A stretch of 52,000 nucleotides of DNA from an uncultured Collinsella sp. (GCA_902494535.1 CABUTO010000011.1:1-52000), one strand, 5' to 3'. Numbered from the stretch's first letter, positions 16,591 to 24,513 are shown. Numbers and translations are program-made. Notes: generated from the letters alone by a model not told the origin.

Positions 16591-17250
16591 CTACTCTCCG
16601 AGCATCTCTTGGAGCTTGGCTGCCACGGCGTGGCCCAGGCTCTCGTGGCTTTCGGGCATCATGTGCAGATAATCGATATCGCCCGGCTCGGCAAAATCAG
16701 CGGCATTCAAAAAGTCGCAGCCAAACTGTTTAGCAGCATACGCATAGTATTCGGCAAAATGCTCCGAGGCCTCGACGGAGCGCTCGTCAAAGTCGGTCAT
16801 GTAAACATCGGCGATCTGCGGTTTAATCTTGATAGGCGCCATCAGCAGAATACGCGGGCAGGGCGCGGCTTCGGTCCAGGGAAACGCGCGGACGGTGCGA
16901 ATCAGCGCCATGGCACCGTCAGCGATATCGGCAGCCCCCACGCTAAAGACCGTCTTGCAGTCGTTGGTGCCCAGCATAATCACGATCGCATCCAGCGGCT
17001 TATGAGCCTCGAGCAGCATCGGCAACGCGCGGATGCCGTTGAGATTAGTGTCCAGATGGCACATGTCGTCGCGTACCGTCGTGCGGCCGTTGAGGCCTTC
17101 CTCAATCACGTGCCAGCCCTCGCCCAGGTCGCGCTGGGCCACGCCGCACCAGCGCACATCGTGCGCATAGCGTACCGCGGTGCCGTCGCGCATGCCCGCC
17201 GGATCATAGCCGTAGGTATTGCTGTCGCCAAAGCACAGAACGTTTTTCAT
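16591..17250 (-). CDS. SGNH/GDSL-family hydrolase
   Basis: A 219-residue esterase-like protein. The nucleophile serine is in GDSNTYGY near residue 10, block II glycine is in EGLNGRTT near 53, block III is GTNDCK near 95, and the C-terminal Asp/His pair is in DYLHMMPESH near 195-205. No signal peptide is visible, so it is probably cytosolic. AAGGGC upstream supports the start. It is separated from the upstream PARG gene by a strong terminator. Family members deacylate sugars, lipids or thioesters; the substrate here is unknown. Confidence 0.88.
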   Translation of the reverse strand: MKNVLCFGDSNTYGYDPAGMRDGTAVRYAHDVRWCGVAQRDLGEGWHVIEEGLNGRTTVRDDMCHLDTNLNGIRALPMLLEAHKPLDAIVIMLGTNDCKTVFSVGAADIADGAMALIRTVRAFPWTEAAPCPRILLMAPIKIKPQIADVYMTDFDERSVEASEHFAEYYAYAAKQFGCDFLNAADFAEPGDIDYLHMMPESHESLGHAVAAKLQEMLGE

Positions 17251-17270
17251 CGTAAGCCCTTCCTCTAGTA

Positions 17271-17307
17271 AAAAGAAAAAGTCGGCGGGAGCAGTCTCTC
17301 CCGCCGA
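17271..17307 (-). terminator. Terminator after the PARG gene
   Basis: A 10-bp stem (TCGGCGGGAG and complement) is followed on the minus strand by CTTTTTCTTTTT, a classic intrinsic terminator. Confidence 0.88.
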
Positions 17308-17334
17308 ATCGACCTATCTGTCAGCACATACCGA

Positions 17335-18468
17335 TTACAGGTACTTGCGCCAATCGTCATCGTCTTCATCGTCCTCGGCGGCAGCCTGGACCTGCTCGGC
17401 GGCGCGGGCAGCCGCAGCGCGAGCGGCAACCTGGGCATAGGACTCCTCGTTGCGCTCGGGGAAGTTTGCCAGCACATGCTCGAACTTGGCAAAATCTTCG
17501 TCCCAGCGCGTAGAGGGCACGGCAAAAAAGACCTGCTTGACCTTAAAGTCGCCCGATGCGAGCTCCTTGCGGAAGAGCTCGGCCACGGCCTCGGCGTCAA
17601 AGCCGTTGTTGTCGCAGCCCCAAGCGCCCAGCACGAGCTTCTCGCGACCCAGCTCGTCGCAGATGGCAAGCACAAAGCGGATGCGATCGCGCAGGGCGTC
17701 CAGCAGGGCATCGTCACCCACACGATACTCCTGGCGAGCGCGCTTGGCGTTGGGCGCGGCGGCCACGATCACGTCGGCATACGCATGCACGTGGTTGCGG
17801 TCGAAGCGCACCGCAGGCACCACCAGCGCACGGTTGCGGTAAAGCTCGCAGTTGATGTTGCGGCGACGGTTCTCGCCGTACCATTTGCGCTGTTTATCGA
17901 GCACGTTGTACAGGTACGAATCGGCACAGAGCGTGGCCTCCTGACCCAGATAGCCCTGGATGTAGCCGCCGCCCGGGTTGGTGAACGAGGCAAAGTCGAG
18001 CACGGCCATGTCGCAGAACTGCGCATAGCCTCGGCCGTTATCCAGAATGGCCTGCGTGGCAGAGGCGTCGAGCACGGTGACCTCGGGCAGGACCGGAGCG
18101 GGCTCCTCGGCGGCAGGCGCGGACTCGGTCTCCGTGGCCTCCTCTGCGTGTGCAGGCTCGGCCGTAACCTCGGTCTCGGCGCACGCAACCTCAGCGGTCT
18201 CGGCCTCGGCGGCCTCAGACTCCTCGGCAACCTGTTCCTCGACAGCGTCGGCCGCTTGGGCCTTGACCTTCATCGCCGCGACAAAACCGGCAGGCATACC
18301 ATCGAACTCGCACACGCCGGCAAGCGAACGCTCGATGTCCTTGGCGCAGGCCTCGGACATAGCCGCCACATGGCACTCGGCGGCCTTGGCACGCGCCTCG
18401 CGCTTGGGATTGGGCTGACCCGTTCGGTTGGACCTGCGGTTACGGTTCCTGTTGTCGACGTCTGCCAT
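17335..18468 (-). CDS. Bacterial-type poly(ADP-ribose) glycohydrolase (TIGR02452/DUF2263)
   Basis: A 377-residue macrodomain-fold protein. The PARG signature is plain: NPGGGYIQGYLGQEATLC near residue 165 gives the GGG-x(n)-QE catalytic pattern of bacterial-type PARG, which removes ADP-ribose chains. VLGAWGCDNNG near 290 is the second macrodomain loop. Between the N-terminal helix region and the signature lies an insert of about 65 residues rich in Ala and Glu (residues 68-130), and the C-terminus is acidic (EDDEDDDDW). The N-terminus is basic (NRNRNRRSNR). GGAAAGGTGG precedes the ATG. No ADP-ribosyltransferase gene is near. Whether it acts on poly- or mono-ADP-ribose is unknown. Confidence 0.85.
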   Translation of the reverse strand: MADVDNRNRNRRSNRTGQPNPKREARAKAAECHVAAMSEACAKDIERSLAGVCEFDGMPAGFVAAMKVKAQAADAVEEQVAEESEAAEAETAEVACAETEVTAEPAHAEEATETESAPAAEEPAPVLPEVTVLDASATQAILDNGRGYAQFCDMAVLDFASFTNPGGGYIQGYLGQEATLCADSYLYNVLDKQRKWYGENRRRNINCELYRNRALVVPAVRFDRNHVHAYADVIVAAAPNAKRARQEYRVGDDALLDALRDRIRFVLAICDELGREKLVLGAWGCDNNGFDAEAVAELFRKELASGDFKVKQVFFAVPSTRWDEDFAKFEHVLANFPERNEESYAQVAARAAAARAAEQVQAAAEDDEDDDDWRKYL

Positions 18469-18534
18469 ACGTGGCCACCTTTCCTGTCGCTGCCGCTATC
18501 GGCTTTTTCCCATCCATGATACCCCGCCGCGCAC

Positions 18535-18560
18535 AAAAAAGACGGCCCCGAAGGACCGCC
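18535..18560 (-). terminator. Terminator of the BI-1-like gene
   Basis: On the minus strand an 8-bp stem with two wobble pairs and a TTCG tetraloop (GGCGGTCC TTCG GGGCCGTC) is followed by TTTTTT. Confidence 0.88.
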
Positions 18561-18609
18561 TTTCGCATCGTTTTACCGTGTCCGGCAGGAAGCGTCGCAA
18601 TGCCGCGCT

Positions 18610-19305
18610 TTAATCGCGACGGCCGAGGATGTTCAAAATGCGCAGGAACACGTTGATAATATCCACGAACAAGTTAGAGGCCATGAGCACGGCGTTGGGC
18701 AGCGTAGGCGGCACCGTCGTGGCAACATAGGTGTCGTAGCCAATAAAGCCAGCGAACACCACAATCACGATCAGGTCGGTGATGGACTGCGAAACGCCCA
18801 TGAACATCAGCACGATCTCAACCAGAATAGTGGCGAGCAGAATACCAAAACCGATGCCATACACACGCTGGAAAAACTTGGGGAAGGTCACGCCAAGCGC
18901 GCCAAAGACAAAGGTGATGGCGGCCGTGGCGATAAAAGCGGTGTTGATGGTGGGCAGGTCATAGTTGGCAAGGCCAAACGACGCGGTCAGGCCAAAGGTA
19001 CTCGCAAAGATTACGTAGCCCACAAGGGACAGGCCCACGGACTGCTTGCTGGCGGCGGCCGACATCATAACCATGCCGACGATGGTCAAAATAAACGAGC
19101 CAAAGACCAGCGGCAAGGCGGCGCCGCTCATCATCATGCGCGCAAACGACATGGTGCTCGTAAAGTAGGCGCCGGCGCCCATGGCGCAAAAGCCCAAGAA
19201 GATCAGGGCAGACATGACAAGGTTGTACGCGCGCGGCGACATCTCCTTGGCGCGGCTTGCGCCGCTCTCGACGGGGCCGTTCTGATAGCCCTGGATATCG
19301 TTCAT
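18610..19305 (-). CDS. BAX inhibitor-1 / YccA-family membrane protein
   Basis: A 231-residue inner-membrane protein with about seven hydrophobic segments, typical of the BI-1/YccA/YetJ family. Relatives are pH-sensitive calcium leak channels or modulators of FtsH. The last part (FVDIINVFLRILNILGRRD) is the family's C-terminal helix. The start MNDIQGYQNG follows AAAGGAC; the 38-residue upstream reading is dropped because it lacks a membrane pattern and a ribosome site. Monocistronic, with a strong terminator. Ion specificity cannot be read from sequence. Confidence 0.88.
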   Translation of the reverse strand: MNDIQGYQNGPVESGASRAKEMSPRAYNLVMSALIFLGFCAMGAGAYFTSTMSFARMMMSGAALPLVFGSFILTIVGMVMMSAAASKQSVGLSLVGYVIFASTFGLTASFGLANYDLPTINTAFIATAAITFVFGALGVTFPKFFQRVYGIGFGILLATILVEIVLMFMGVSQSITDLIVIVVFAGFIGYDTYVATTVPPTLPNAVLMASNLFVDIINVFLRILNILGRRD

Positions 19306-19384
19306 ACTTCGTCCTTTCACAAAGCGCCGCGACAGCGCCGTAGGTGACAAGATTCCTGTCATTGTACCCGAATGCCGTACGTCC

Positions 19385-19723
19385 TTACCTACGGCGCTCG
19401 CCCTCGAGCGTGCGATCAAAGGCCCAGACCCACCAACGCATCACGTGTGCCTGCGAGCCGTCCGCCCGCTCGCGCGTCTGGTCCTCCAGGTACAACTCGG
19501 TCGCGTGCCCGCCAAAACGCACCTTATAGGTTGCCGTACGGATGCCGTGAACCGTCAGGCCAAACCCAGTGGTCGAGACAATCTCGTCAATCGTAAAGCA
19601 ACGACCGTCGACCCAGCAGACGGTGACCGGCACGACCTGTCCGCCCGCGAGGATGCGAGCCACGACGTCCACATACTGCTTGTGCACGCGCCGAGTTTTG
19701 CCATCTGTCTGTCGATATTCCAT
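19385..19723 (-). CDS. Hypothetical protein, small beta-rich domain
   Basis: A 112-residue protein of unknown function. It has a pattern of short strands (VDVVARILAGGQVVPVTVCWVDGRCFTIDEIV) and a C-terminal RWWVWAFDR. It has no signal peptide or membrane segment. The start is uncertain: MEYRQTDG has AGGAGG, but only one base before ATG, so initiation may be at an upstream in-frame Met (19744) or at the GTG before HKQYVDVV. It is upstream of BI-1 on the same strand, 80 bases away. I do not recognise the family. Confidence 0.6.
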   Translation of the reverse strand: MEYRQTDGKTRRVHKQYVDVVARILAGGQVVPVTVCWVDGRCFTIDEIVSTTGFGLTVHGIRTATYKVRFGGHATELYLEDQTRERADGSQAHVMRWWVWAFDRTLEGERRR

Positions 19724-19911
19724 GCCTCCTATTATCGAACGCATGTTTGCATGTTGTAAAGCGAACAGACTGTGGTTTTGGAGTGTCGTAGTAATCGCAC
19801 GTGTCCGCATGGCGTGTTAGCAAAAAGAACACCCGCGGTCAACAGGGCTAATATTCAATTTTAGTGCCAAAAAGTTCACTTCTCCCATCAGAACTCGGTA
19901 AAGAAACCCAC

Positions 19912-19943
19912 AGGAGGTGATACGATTTATCATGTTTTTGTAA
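19912..19943 (+). promoter_or_regulatory. Perfect Shine-Dalgarno and mini-ORF before pit
   Basis: AGGAGGTGAT (19912-19921), a full match to the 16S anti-SD, is followed by ATG TTT TTG TAA (19932-19943), a three-codon ORF. A GTG inside the SD is in the same frame. The pit start at 19974 has only a weak GAGAAAG site. Translation of the mini-ORF could feed ribosomes to pit or restrain it. Inference only. Confidence 0.35.
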
Positions 19944-19973
19944 CGTGTCTGCAAACTTCGAGAAAGCCCATAT

Positions 19974-21023
19974 ATGGACGTAACGTTCTCAACCTTCCTC
20001 GGCCAAATTGTGTCGAACCCAGTCCTTGCCGTCACCGTGATCCTCGCGTTGGGCGCCATCTTCGTCAATGGATGGACCGACGCGCCCAACGCCATCGCGA
20101 CCTGCGTCACTACGCGTTGCATGCCCGCCCGCGCCGCCATTCTCATGAGCGCCGCATTCAACTTCCTCGGCGTGCTCATCATGACGCACTTTAACGCGAG
20201 CGTCGCCAACACCATCTCACATATCGTCGACTTTGGCGGAAACAGCACCATGGCGCTCGCGTGCCTCTGCGCGGCACTGTTCTCCATCGTCGTCTACGGC
20301 GCCACAGCGTCGCGTTTTGGTATCCCCACCTCGCAAAGCCACAGCCTTATCGCCGGCCTGACCGGTGCCGCTATCGCCCTCGGCGGCGCGAGCAGCGTCA
20401 ACGTCCACGAATGGATGAAGGTCATCTACGGCCTGGCGCTCTCCATCGGTCTGGGCTTTGTCATGGGCTGGATCCTGTGCAAACTCGTCTCGATTCTGTT
20501 TGCCGCCGCCAACAGGCGACGTGCCAACGTCTTCTTTAAATACGCTCAGATCGCGAGTGCCGCGGCCATGAGCTTTATGCACGGCGCGCAGGATGGACAG
20601 AAGTTCATCGGCGTGCTCTTTTTAGGCGTGGCCTTCGCCAGCGGCCAGACGAGCGTCGGCGATGCCGGCATCCCCATCTGGATTATGCTGCTGTGCTCGG
20701 CAACCATGGGCATCGGCACCAGCGTGGGCGGCGAGCGCATCATCAAGTCCGTCGGCCAGAGCATGGTTAAGCTCGAGAAGTATCAGGGCTTCTCTGCCGA
20801 CCTCGCAGGCGCCGCGAACCTGCTGCTTGCCACCCTTACCGGCATCCCCGTGTCCTCCACGCACATCAAGACCTGCGCCATTATGGGCGTCGGTGCCGTC
20901 AAGCGCCTCTCGGCCATCAACTTCGGCGTCGTCAAGGACATGATGTTCACCTGGTTCTTCACCTTCCCTGCCTGCGGACTCATCAGCTTTGTCATGGCCA
21001 AGCTGTTCATGATGTTCCTCTAG
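19974..21023 (+). CDS. pit: PiT-family inorganic phosphate transporter
   Basis: A 349-residue inner-membrane transporter with about ten membrane segments. The two PiT signatures are present: FVNGWTDAPNAIATCV near residue 30 and SFMHGAQDGQKFIGV near 200. Short PiT proteins of this size import phosphate with low affinity using a cation gradient. A soluble DUF47 gene follows 67 bases downstream, the usual partner. The start is set by ATG at 19974; upstream translation in this frame is closed by TAA. It complements the high-affinity pst system at 25-30 kb. Confidence 0.93.
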   Translation: MDVTFSTFLGQIVSNPVLAVTVILALGAIFVNGWTDAPNAIATCVTTRCMPARAAILMSAAFNFLGVLIMTHFNASVANTISHIVDFGGNSTMALACLCAALFSIVVYGATASRFGIPTSQSHSLIAGLTGAAIALGGASSVNVHEWMKVIYGLALSIGLGFVMGWILCKLVSILFAAANRRRANVFFKYAQIASAAAMSFMHGAQDGQKFIGVLFLGVAFASGQTSVGDAGIPIWIMLLCSATMGIGTSVGGERIIKSVGQSMVKLEKYQGFSADLAGAANLLLATLTGIPVSSTHIKTCAIMGVGAVKRLSAINFGVVKDMMFTWFFTFPACGLISFVMAKLFMMFL

Positions 21024-21090
21024 TCAAACCGAACGTCCATCCGGACTGCATTACCTCGCCCACCCGTCTTCGCCTCGAAAGGACCCACCC

Positions 21091-21714
21091 ATGGCAAAGA
21101 AACCCGATTCGTTCTACTTTGACAACTACGTCGCTTGCGCCGACCTCGCCGTCCAGGCCGCAGAGCTACTCACCAAGATTTTTGAGAACTTTGACCCCGC
21201 GCAGATCCACGACATGCTCGATAAGATGCATGCGATTGAGCATGCGGCAGACAAGAAGCACCACGAGCTCGAAGACGCCTTGCTCACCGCCTTTATCACC
21301 CCGCTCGAGCGCGAGGATCTGGATCTGATGAGCTGCTCACTCGACACCGTGCTCGACCGCATCGAGGGCGTCGTGCAGCGCGTCTACTTCACCAACATCC
21401 AGAGCATCCACCCCGATGCCATCGTCATCGCCCACAAGGTGACCGACGCCTGCCGCGCCATGAAGGACCTGATGGTCGAGCTGCCCAACTACCGCAAGTC
21501 CAAGACCCTGCGCGAGCTCGTCATCCAGATCAACACCATCGAGTCCGAGGCCGACGAGCTCTACATCAACGCCATGCGCAACCTGCACGTTAACGGCAAG
21601 GACCCGCTCGAGGTCATCGCTTGGCGTGACGTGTACGCCTTCCTGGAGTACTGCGCCGACTGCTGCGAGAATGTGGCCGATGTCGTGGATTCGATTGTCA
21701 TGAAGAACAGTTAA
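21091..21714 (+). CDS. DUF47 / PhoU-like Pit accessory protein
   Basis: A 207-residue all-helical protein of the DUF47 (TIGR00153) family, distantly related to PhoU. It has the acidic metal-binding pattern of such proteins (EHAADKKHHELEDALLTAF near residue 50, DRIEGVVQRVYF near 90, INTIESEADELY near 150). It is nearly always encoded beside pit and needed for Pit function in some bacteria. AAAGGA, 7 bases before ATG, supports the start. It forms a two-gene unit with pit, closed by a long palindrome. Confidence 0.92.
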   Translation: MAKKPDSFYFDNYVACADLAVQAAELLTKIFENFDPAQIHDMLDKMHAIEHAADKKHHELEDALLTAFITPLEREDLDLMSCSLDTVLDRIEGVVQRVYFTNIQSIHPDAIVIAHKVTDACRAMKDLMVELPNYRKSKTLRELVIQINTIESEADELYINAMRNLHVNGKDPLEVIAWRDVYAFLEYCADCCENVADVVDSIVMKNS

Positions 21715-21719
21715 TTGGG

Positions 21720-21827
21720 GGTACGTGTCCCGGCGGCGAAGGGCCGGCCACGGTTTGCTTTCTCACTCCGGCTGCTTTGCAGAGTCGTTCGAAAGTAAAC
21801 CGTGGCCGGCCCTTCGCCTTACGTACC
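21720..21827. repeat. 108-bp palindromic element after pit-DUF47
   Basis: Outer arms GGTACGT (21720-21726 and 21821-21827) and inner 28-bp arms (21735-21762 with 21791-21818, one G-U on the RNA) contain GGCGAAGGGCCGGCCACGG. The centre holds CTGC TTT GCAG. It begins 5 bases after the DUF47 stop. The architecture is like the element at 7786-7915, but the sequence differs. The rest of the gap to 21993 is G/T-rich with no clear signal. Confidence 0.7.
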
Positions 21828-21993
21828 ACCATTGGAACTTTGGCTGATAGTTAGAGCGCAATGGGGGGTTGGCCGAGGGGGCCTTTAATACCCAATTGAA
21901 CACTTTGGTATTCGGTGGGCGTTTGGGTGGATGGGGGTTTGGGTACCCTTTGGTTTACCTTGGATTGATTTGCTGACTTTGGAGGGTTTGGTT

Positions 21994-22524
21994 ATGGGGT
22001 ATTTGGATCTGGCTCGGGGTCGGTATTCTTGTCGTGAGTTTGAAGATCGGGCTGTAGAGCAAGCTGTTGTGGATGCCATTGTTGAGGCTGGGCGTATTGC
22101 TCCTTCTGCTTGTAATAACCATCCAACCCGTGTGATGGTGTTGGATACGCCTGAGCTTCTGGAGAAGGCTGCTGCTTGTCAGCCTCGGTTTGCTCGTGAT
22201 GGGTCTATCTTTGGCGCTCCGCTTATCTTCCTTATTTGCAGCGTTACCGATGATGCTTGGGTGCGCCCGTATGATCAGATGAATTCCAGCGAAATCGATA
22301 CATCCATCGTTTGCGATCAGATGATGATGGAGGCCACCGAGCAGGGCCTGGGAACGTGCTGGGTATGCCATTTTAAGCCAGAGGTGGCACAGGAGCAGTT
22401 CAATCTGCCCAAGGGCGTTTATCCCTATCACATGCTTGTCTGTGGCTATCCTGCCGACCACATCGCCGACCCCGAGCATCGCGAGGCCCGTACCATTCCC
22501 CTCCCCAACTTCCTCCTCAAGTAG
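21994..22524 (+). CDS. Nitroreductase-family protein
   Basis: A 176-residue short FMN-dependent nitroreductase-family oxidoreductase. The FMN-binding N-terminus RGRYSCREFEDRAV, the IAPSACNNHPTRVMV segment near residue 38 and the C-terminal GLGTCWVCHF motif near 122 match the family. GGAGG 8 bases before ATG sets the start. Codons in the first half end mostly in T (GCT, TCT, CGT, GAT) while the last third uses C-ending codons like the neighbours. Substrate is unknown; short members often act on NAD(P)H-linked nitro or quinone compounds. It is a single gene with its own terminator. Confidence 0.87.
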   Translation: MGYLDLARGRYSCREFEDRAVEQAVVDAIVEAGRIAPSACNNHPTRVMVLDTPELLEKAAACQPRFARDGSIFGAPLIFLICSVTDDAWVRPYDQMNSSEIDTSIVCDQMMMEATEQGLGTCWVCHFKPEVAQEQFNLPKGVYPYHMLVCGYPADHIADPEHREARTIPLPNFLLK

Positions 22525-22572
22525 TTTTTTGGCACATGCCCTAAAACCTACCTTTTACCGCTCACCCATTCG

Positions 22573-22610
22573 CCGAGTTCTGCGCCACAATGTGCAGGGC
22601 TCGGTTTTTT
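22573..22610 (+). terminator. Nitroreductase terminator
   Basis: CCGAG and CTCGG arms with an inner CTGC/GCAG stem are followed by TTTTTT on the + strand, about 48 bases after the stop codon. Confidence 0.82.
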
Positions 22611-22635
22611 ATGTTGCGCGCCCCTGCACAGTCAT

Positions 22636-22665
22636 AAAAAAGGACCCGCAAGCTGCGGGTCCTTT
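22636..22665 (-). terminator. divIVA operon terminator
   Basis: A 12-bp stem (AAAGGACCCGCA and complement, 3-base loop) is followed on the minus strand by TTTTTTATG. It closes the yggS-sepF-yggT-divIVA unit. Confidence 0.9.
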
Positions 22666-22691
22666 CTAGGCACTAAATTGTAGGCCGAATG

Positions 22692-23366
22692 TTAGTCCAG
22701 GTCGTCGGCAGCAAAGTTGTCGATCGGGGCGAAGGGATCGGCCACGGGGACAACCGGGTCAGCGACGGGCAGCGGCTCGGCGGGAACAGTCACTGCAGGA
22801 GAAGCGGCAGAACCGACCGGCGTGGAGGCCATCAGATCGGCCGGGAAGGAATTCTGGGCATCGTCCATGAAGTGCTGGATGAGCTTGAGATACTCTGCCT
22901 TGAACTCCTCACGGGAAGCCTTGAGACGATCGATCTCCTCGAGCTCGGCCTGCTTCTCGGTCAGAGCCTGGCGGATAACCTCGCGGGCCTTGGCGTCAGC
23001 CTCGTTGCGGATACGCTCAGCGTTCTCGTTGGCATCGTTGACGATGGTCTCAGCGGTCTGCTGGGCAGCGATCAGGGCAGCGGAAATCTGGCGCTCCTGA
23101 GCGGAGAAGTCAGGGGCGGGAGCAGCCACGGGGGCGGCAGGAACGGCCTGGGCGGTGGCATCCTGAGCTTGGGCAAGCTGAGCCTGCGCATCGGCAAGCT
23201 GCTGCTCGGTAGCAGTCAGACGACCCTTAAGGTCGACGATCTTAGCGAGCATAGCGTCAACCTCGGAGGACAGCGTCTCCAAGAAGACGTCGACCTCAGC
23301 AGGATCGTAGCCACGCTTGGCCTCAGAGAAAGTCTGAGCCTGGATGTCTGCAGGGGTAATAGCCAT
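22692..23366 (-). CDS. divIVA: DivIVA / Wag31-family polar and septal protein
   Basis: A 224-residue coiled-coil protein that marks curved membrane at poles and septa. The N-terminal membrane-binding domain (MAITPADIQAQTFSEAKRGY, DPAEVDVFLE) is typical. A long coiled coil follows at about residues 30-75, then a Pro/Ala linker, a second coiled coil at about 95-190 and a Pro/Ala/Val-rich tail. AAAGGAGACTTGTT precedes the ATG. It is the last gene of the yggS-sepF-yggT-divIVA set. In actinobacteria this protein directs growth or septum placement; which applies here is open. Confidence 0.92.
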   Translation of the reverse strand: MAITPADIQAQTFSEAKRGYDPAEVDVFLETLSSEVDAMLAKIVDLKGRLTATEQQLADAQAQLAQAQDATAQAVPAAPVAAPAPDFSAQERQISAALIAAQQTAETIVNDANENAERIRNEADAKAREVIRQALTEKQAELEEIDRLKASREEFKAEYLKLIQHFMDDAQNSFPADLMASTPVGSAASPAVTVPAEPLPVADPVVPVADPFAPIDNFAADDLD

Positions 23367-23427
23367 AACAAGTCTCCTTTTTCATCGCCTCGGCGCTACA
23401 CGCCCGACGTAAGTTACTAAGTCAGTT

Positions 23428-23709
23428 CTACACGAGTATACCTATAAGAAGCTGCAGAACCAGCCTCTGCACCAACTGCAACGCAATAATCGCAACGACC
23501 GGCGAAAAATCGATACCGCCCATCGGCGGGATGAAACGACGGAACAGGTTGAGCCACGGACCGCACACGCTATCAAGCACCGCGGCAATATCCTGAAGCA
23601 AACCACCCTGCTTCATGGGAATCCACGTCATAAAGCAGTAGACGACAATGAGCGTGGAATAGAAGTTGAACAGCGTGTTGACCAGCTGGACGATAGTGTA
23701 GATGTTGAT
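23428..23709 (-). CDS. yggT: YggT-family membrane protein, probable AUC start
   Basis: A two-segment membrane protein of the YggT (YlmG) family, about 93 residues: membrane segment one is at about residues 5-25, an amphipathic FRRFIPPMGGIDFSPVVA follows, then segment two. The only downstream ATG (MTWIPMKQG) would remove the whole first membrane segment. No ATG, GTG or TTG lies between the sepF stop and that segment. GAGGAG is followed after 6 bases by ATC AAC ATC TAC, so initiation at AUC (23709) is the best reading. It sits 21 bases after sepF and is likely translationally coupled. The family helps nucleoid and division site organisation. Confidence 0.78.
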   Translation of the reverse strand: MNIYTIVQLVNTLFNFYSTLIVVYCFMTWIPMKQGGLLQDIAAVLDSVCGPWLNLFRRFIPPMGGIDFSPVVAIIALQLVQRLVLQLLIGILV

Positions 23710-23730
23710 GGGAATCTCCTCGTCTTGTCT

Positions 23731-24453
23731 TTACTTAAGGTAGCCGTCGGCACGAAGCTTCTTGAGATCGGAATCTTTGACCTCGCAACCGGCGGGCAGC
23801 ACCATGAACACGCGGTCGCCCACCTCCTTGACCGTGGCACCCAGACCGCAGGCAAAGCCGTAAGAGAAGTCCAAGACGCGCTTGGCAACTTCGGTGCGTA
23901 CGCCCACAAAAATCAGTGCGACAGGCTGCTTGGTGCGAACGCGGCGCACCACGGTCTCCACGTCGTCATAGCTCTCGGGGCGCAGGACATAGGCCGGCAG
24001 CTGCGGCGTGGCGTTGATGATATTGCTCGCATAGGCCGAGGCATCGCTCGGTGCAGGCGCGGGTGCAGCGGCGGCACGGGCGCGGGTATTCTCGGCGTAG
24101 CTCGACGGCGTGTCATAGGCACCAGGACGATAACCGCTCGCAACACTGTCCTGCGAGCGCGAAGGCGGGTTATACGTCGTGGCATGGCGGGAGTCATCGC
24201 CGACCAGCTGACCGGAGCGCGTATACACGGCAACCGACTCAGCTTCACCGCGGCGCGTCTGGCCAAGCAGGCCGTTGCTCGGCTCGTCTTGGGTGTAGAA
24301 GCCCTCGCCCGAAGCACCACTGTAGCCGTTGTTCTGATAGCCATCGTCGTAGCCGTCATCGTAGCCGTAGTCGTCGTCCTGGCCATAACCCTGGTCGTAA
24401 CCCTGCTGGCCGCCCAGGTGCATCTTATTTTTAATCTCGTCAAGGAAGCCCAT
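23731..24453 (-). CDS. sepF: SepF, FtsZ membrane anchor
   Basis: A 240-residue SepF. The N-terminal amphipathic helix MGFLDEIKNKM binds membrane. A long linker follows with Tyr/Gly/Asp repeats (DQGYGQDDDYGYDDGYDDGY, about residues 20-42). The DUF552 core at about 150-235 (YDDVETVVRRVRTKQPVALI, DFSYGFACGLGATVKEVGD) binds the FtsZ tail. No ftsA is present in the cluster, so SepF is probably the main anchor, as in actinobacteria. The start is chosen over an upstream Met by GAGAGGACACAACC. It is in an operon with yggS, yggT and divIVA. Confidence 0.94.
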   Translation of the reverse strand: MGFLDEIKNKMHLGGQQGYDQGYGQDDDYGYDDGYDDGYQNNGYSGASGEGFYTQDEPSNGLLGQTRRGEAESVAVYTRSGQLVGDDSRHATTYNPPSRSQDSVASGYRPGAYDTPSSYAENTRARAAAAPAPAPSDASAYASNIINATPQLPAYVLRPESYDDVETVVRRVRTKQPVALIFVGVRTEVAKRVLDFSYGFACGLGATVKEVGDRVFMVLPAGCEVKDSDLKKLRADGYLK

Positions 24454-24513
24454 GGTTGTGTCCTCTCGCGGTTTAGTGCAGGCGCCCCGATAATCAGTGC
24501 GCACTTCAGAGCC

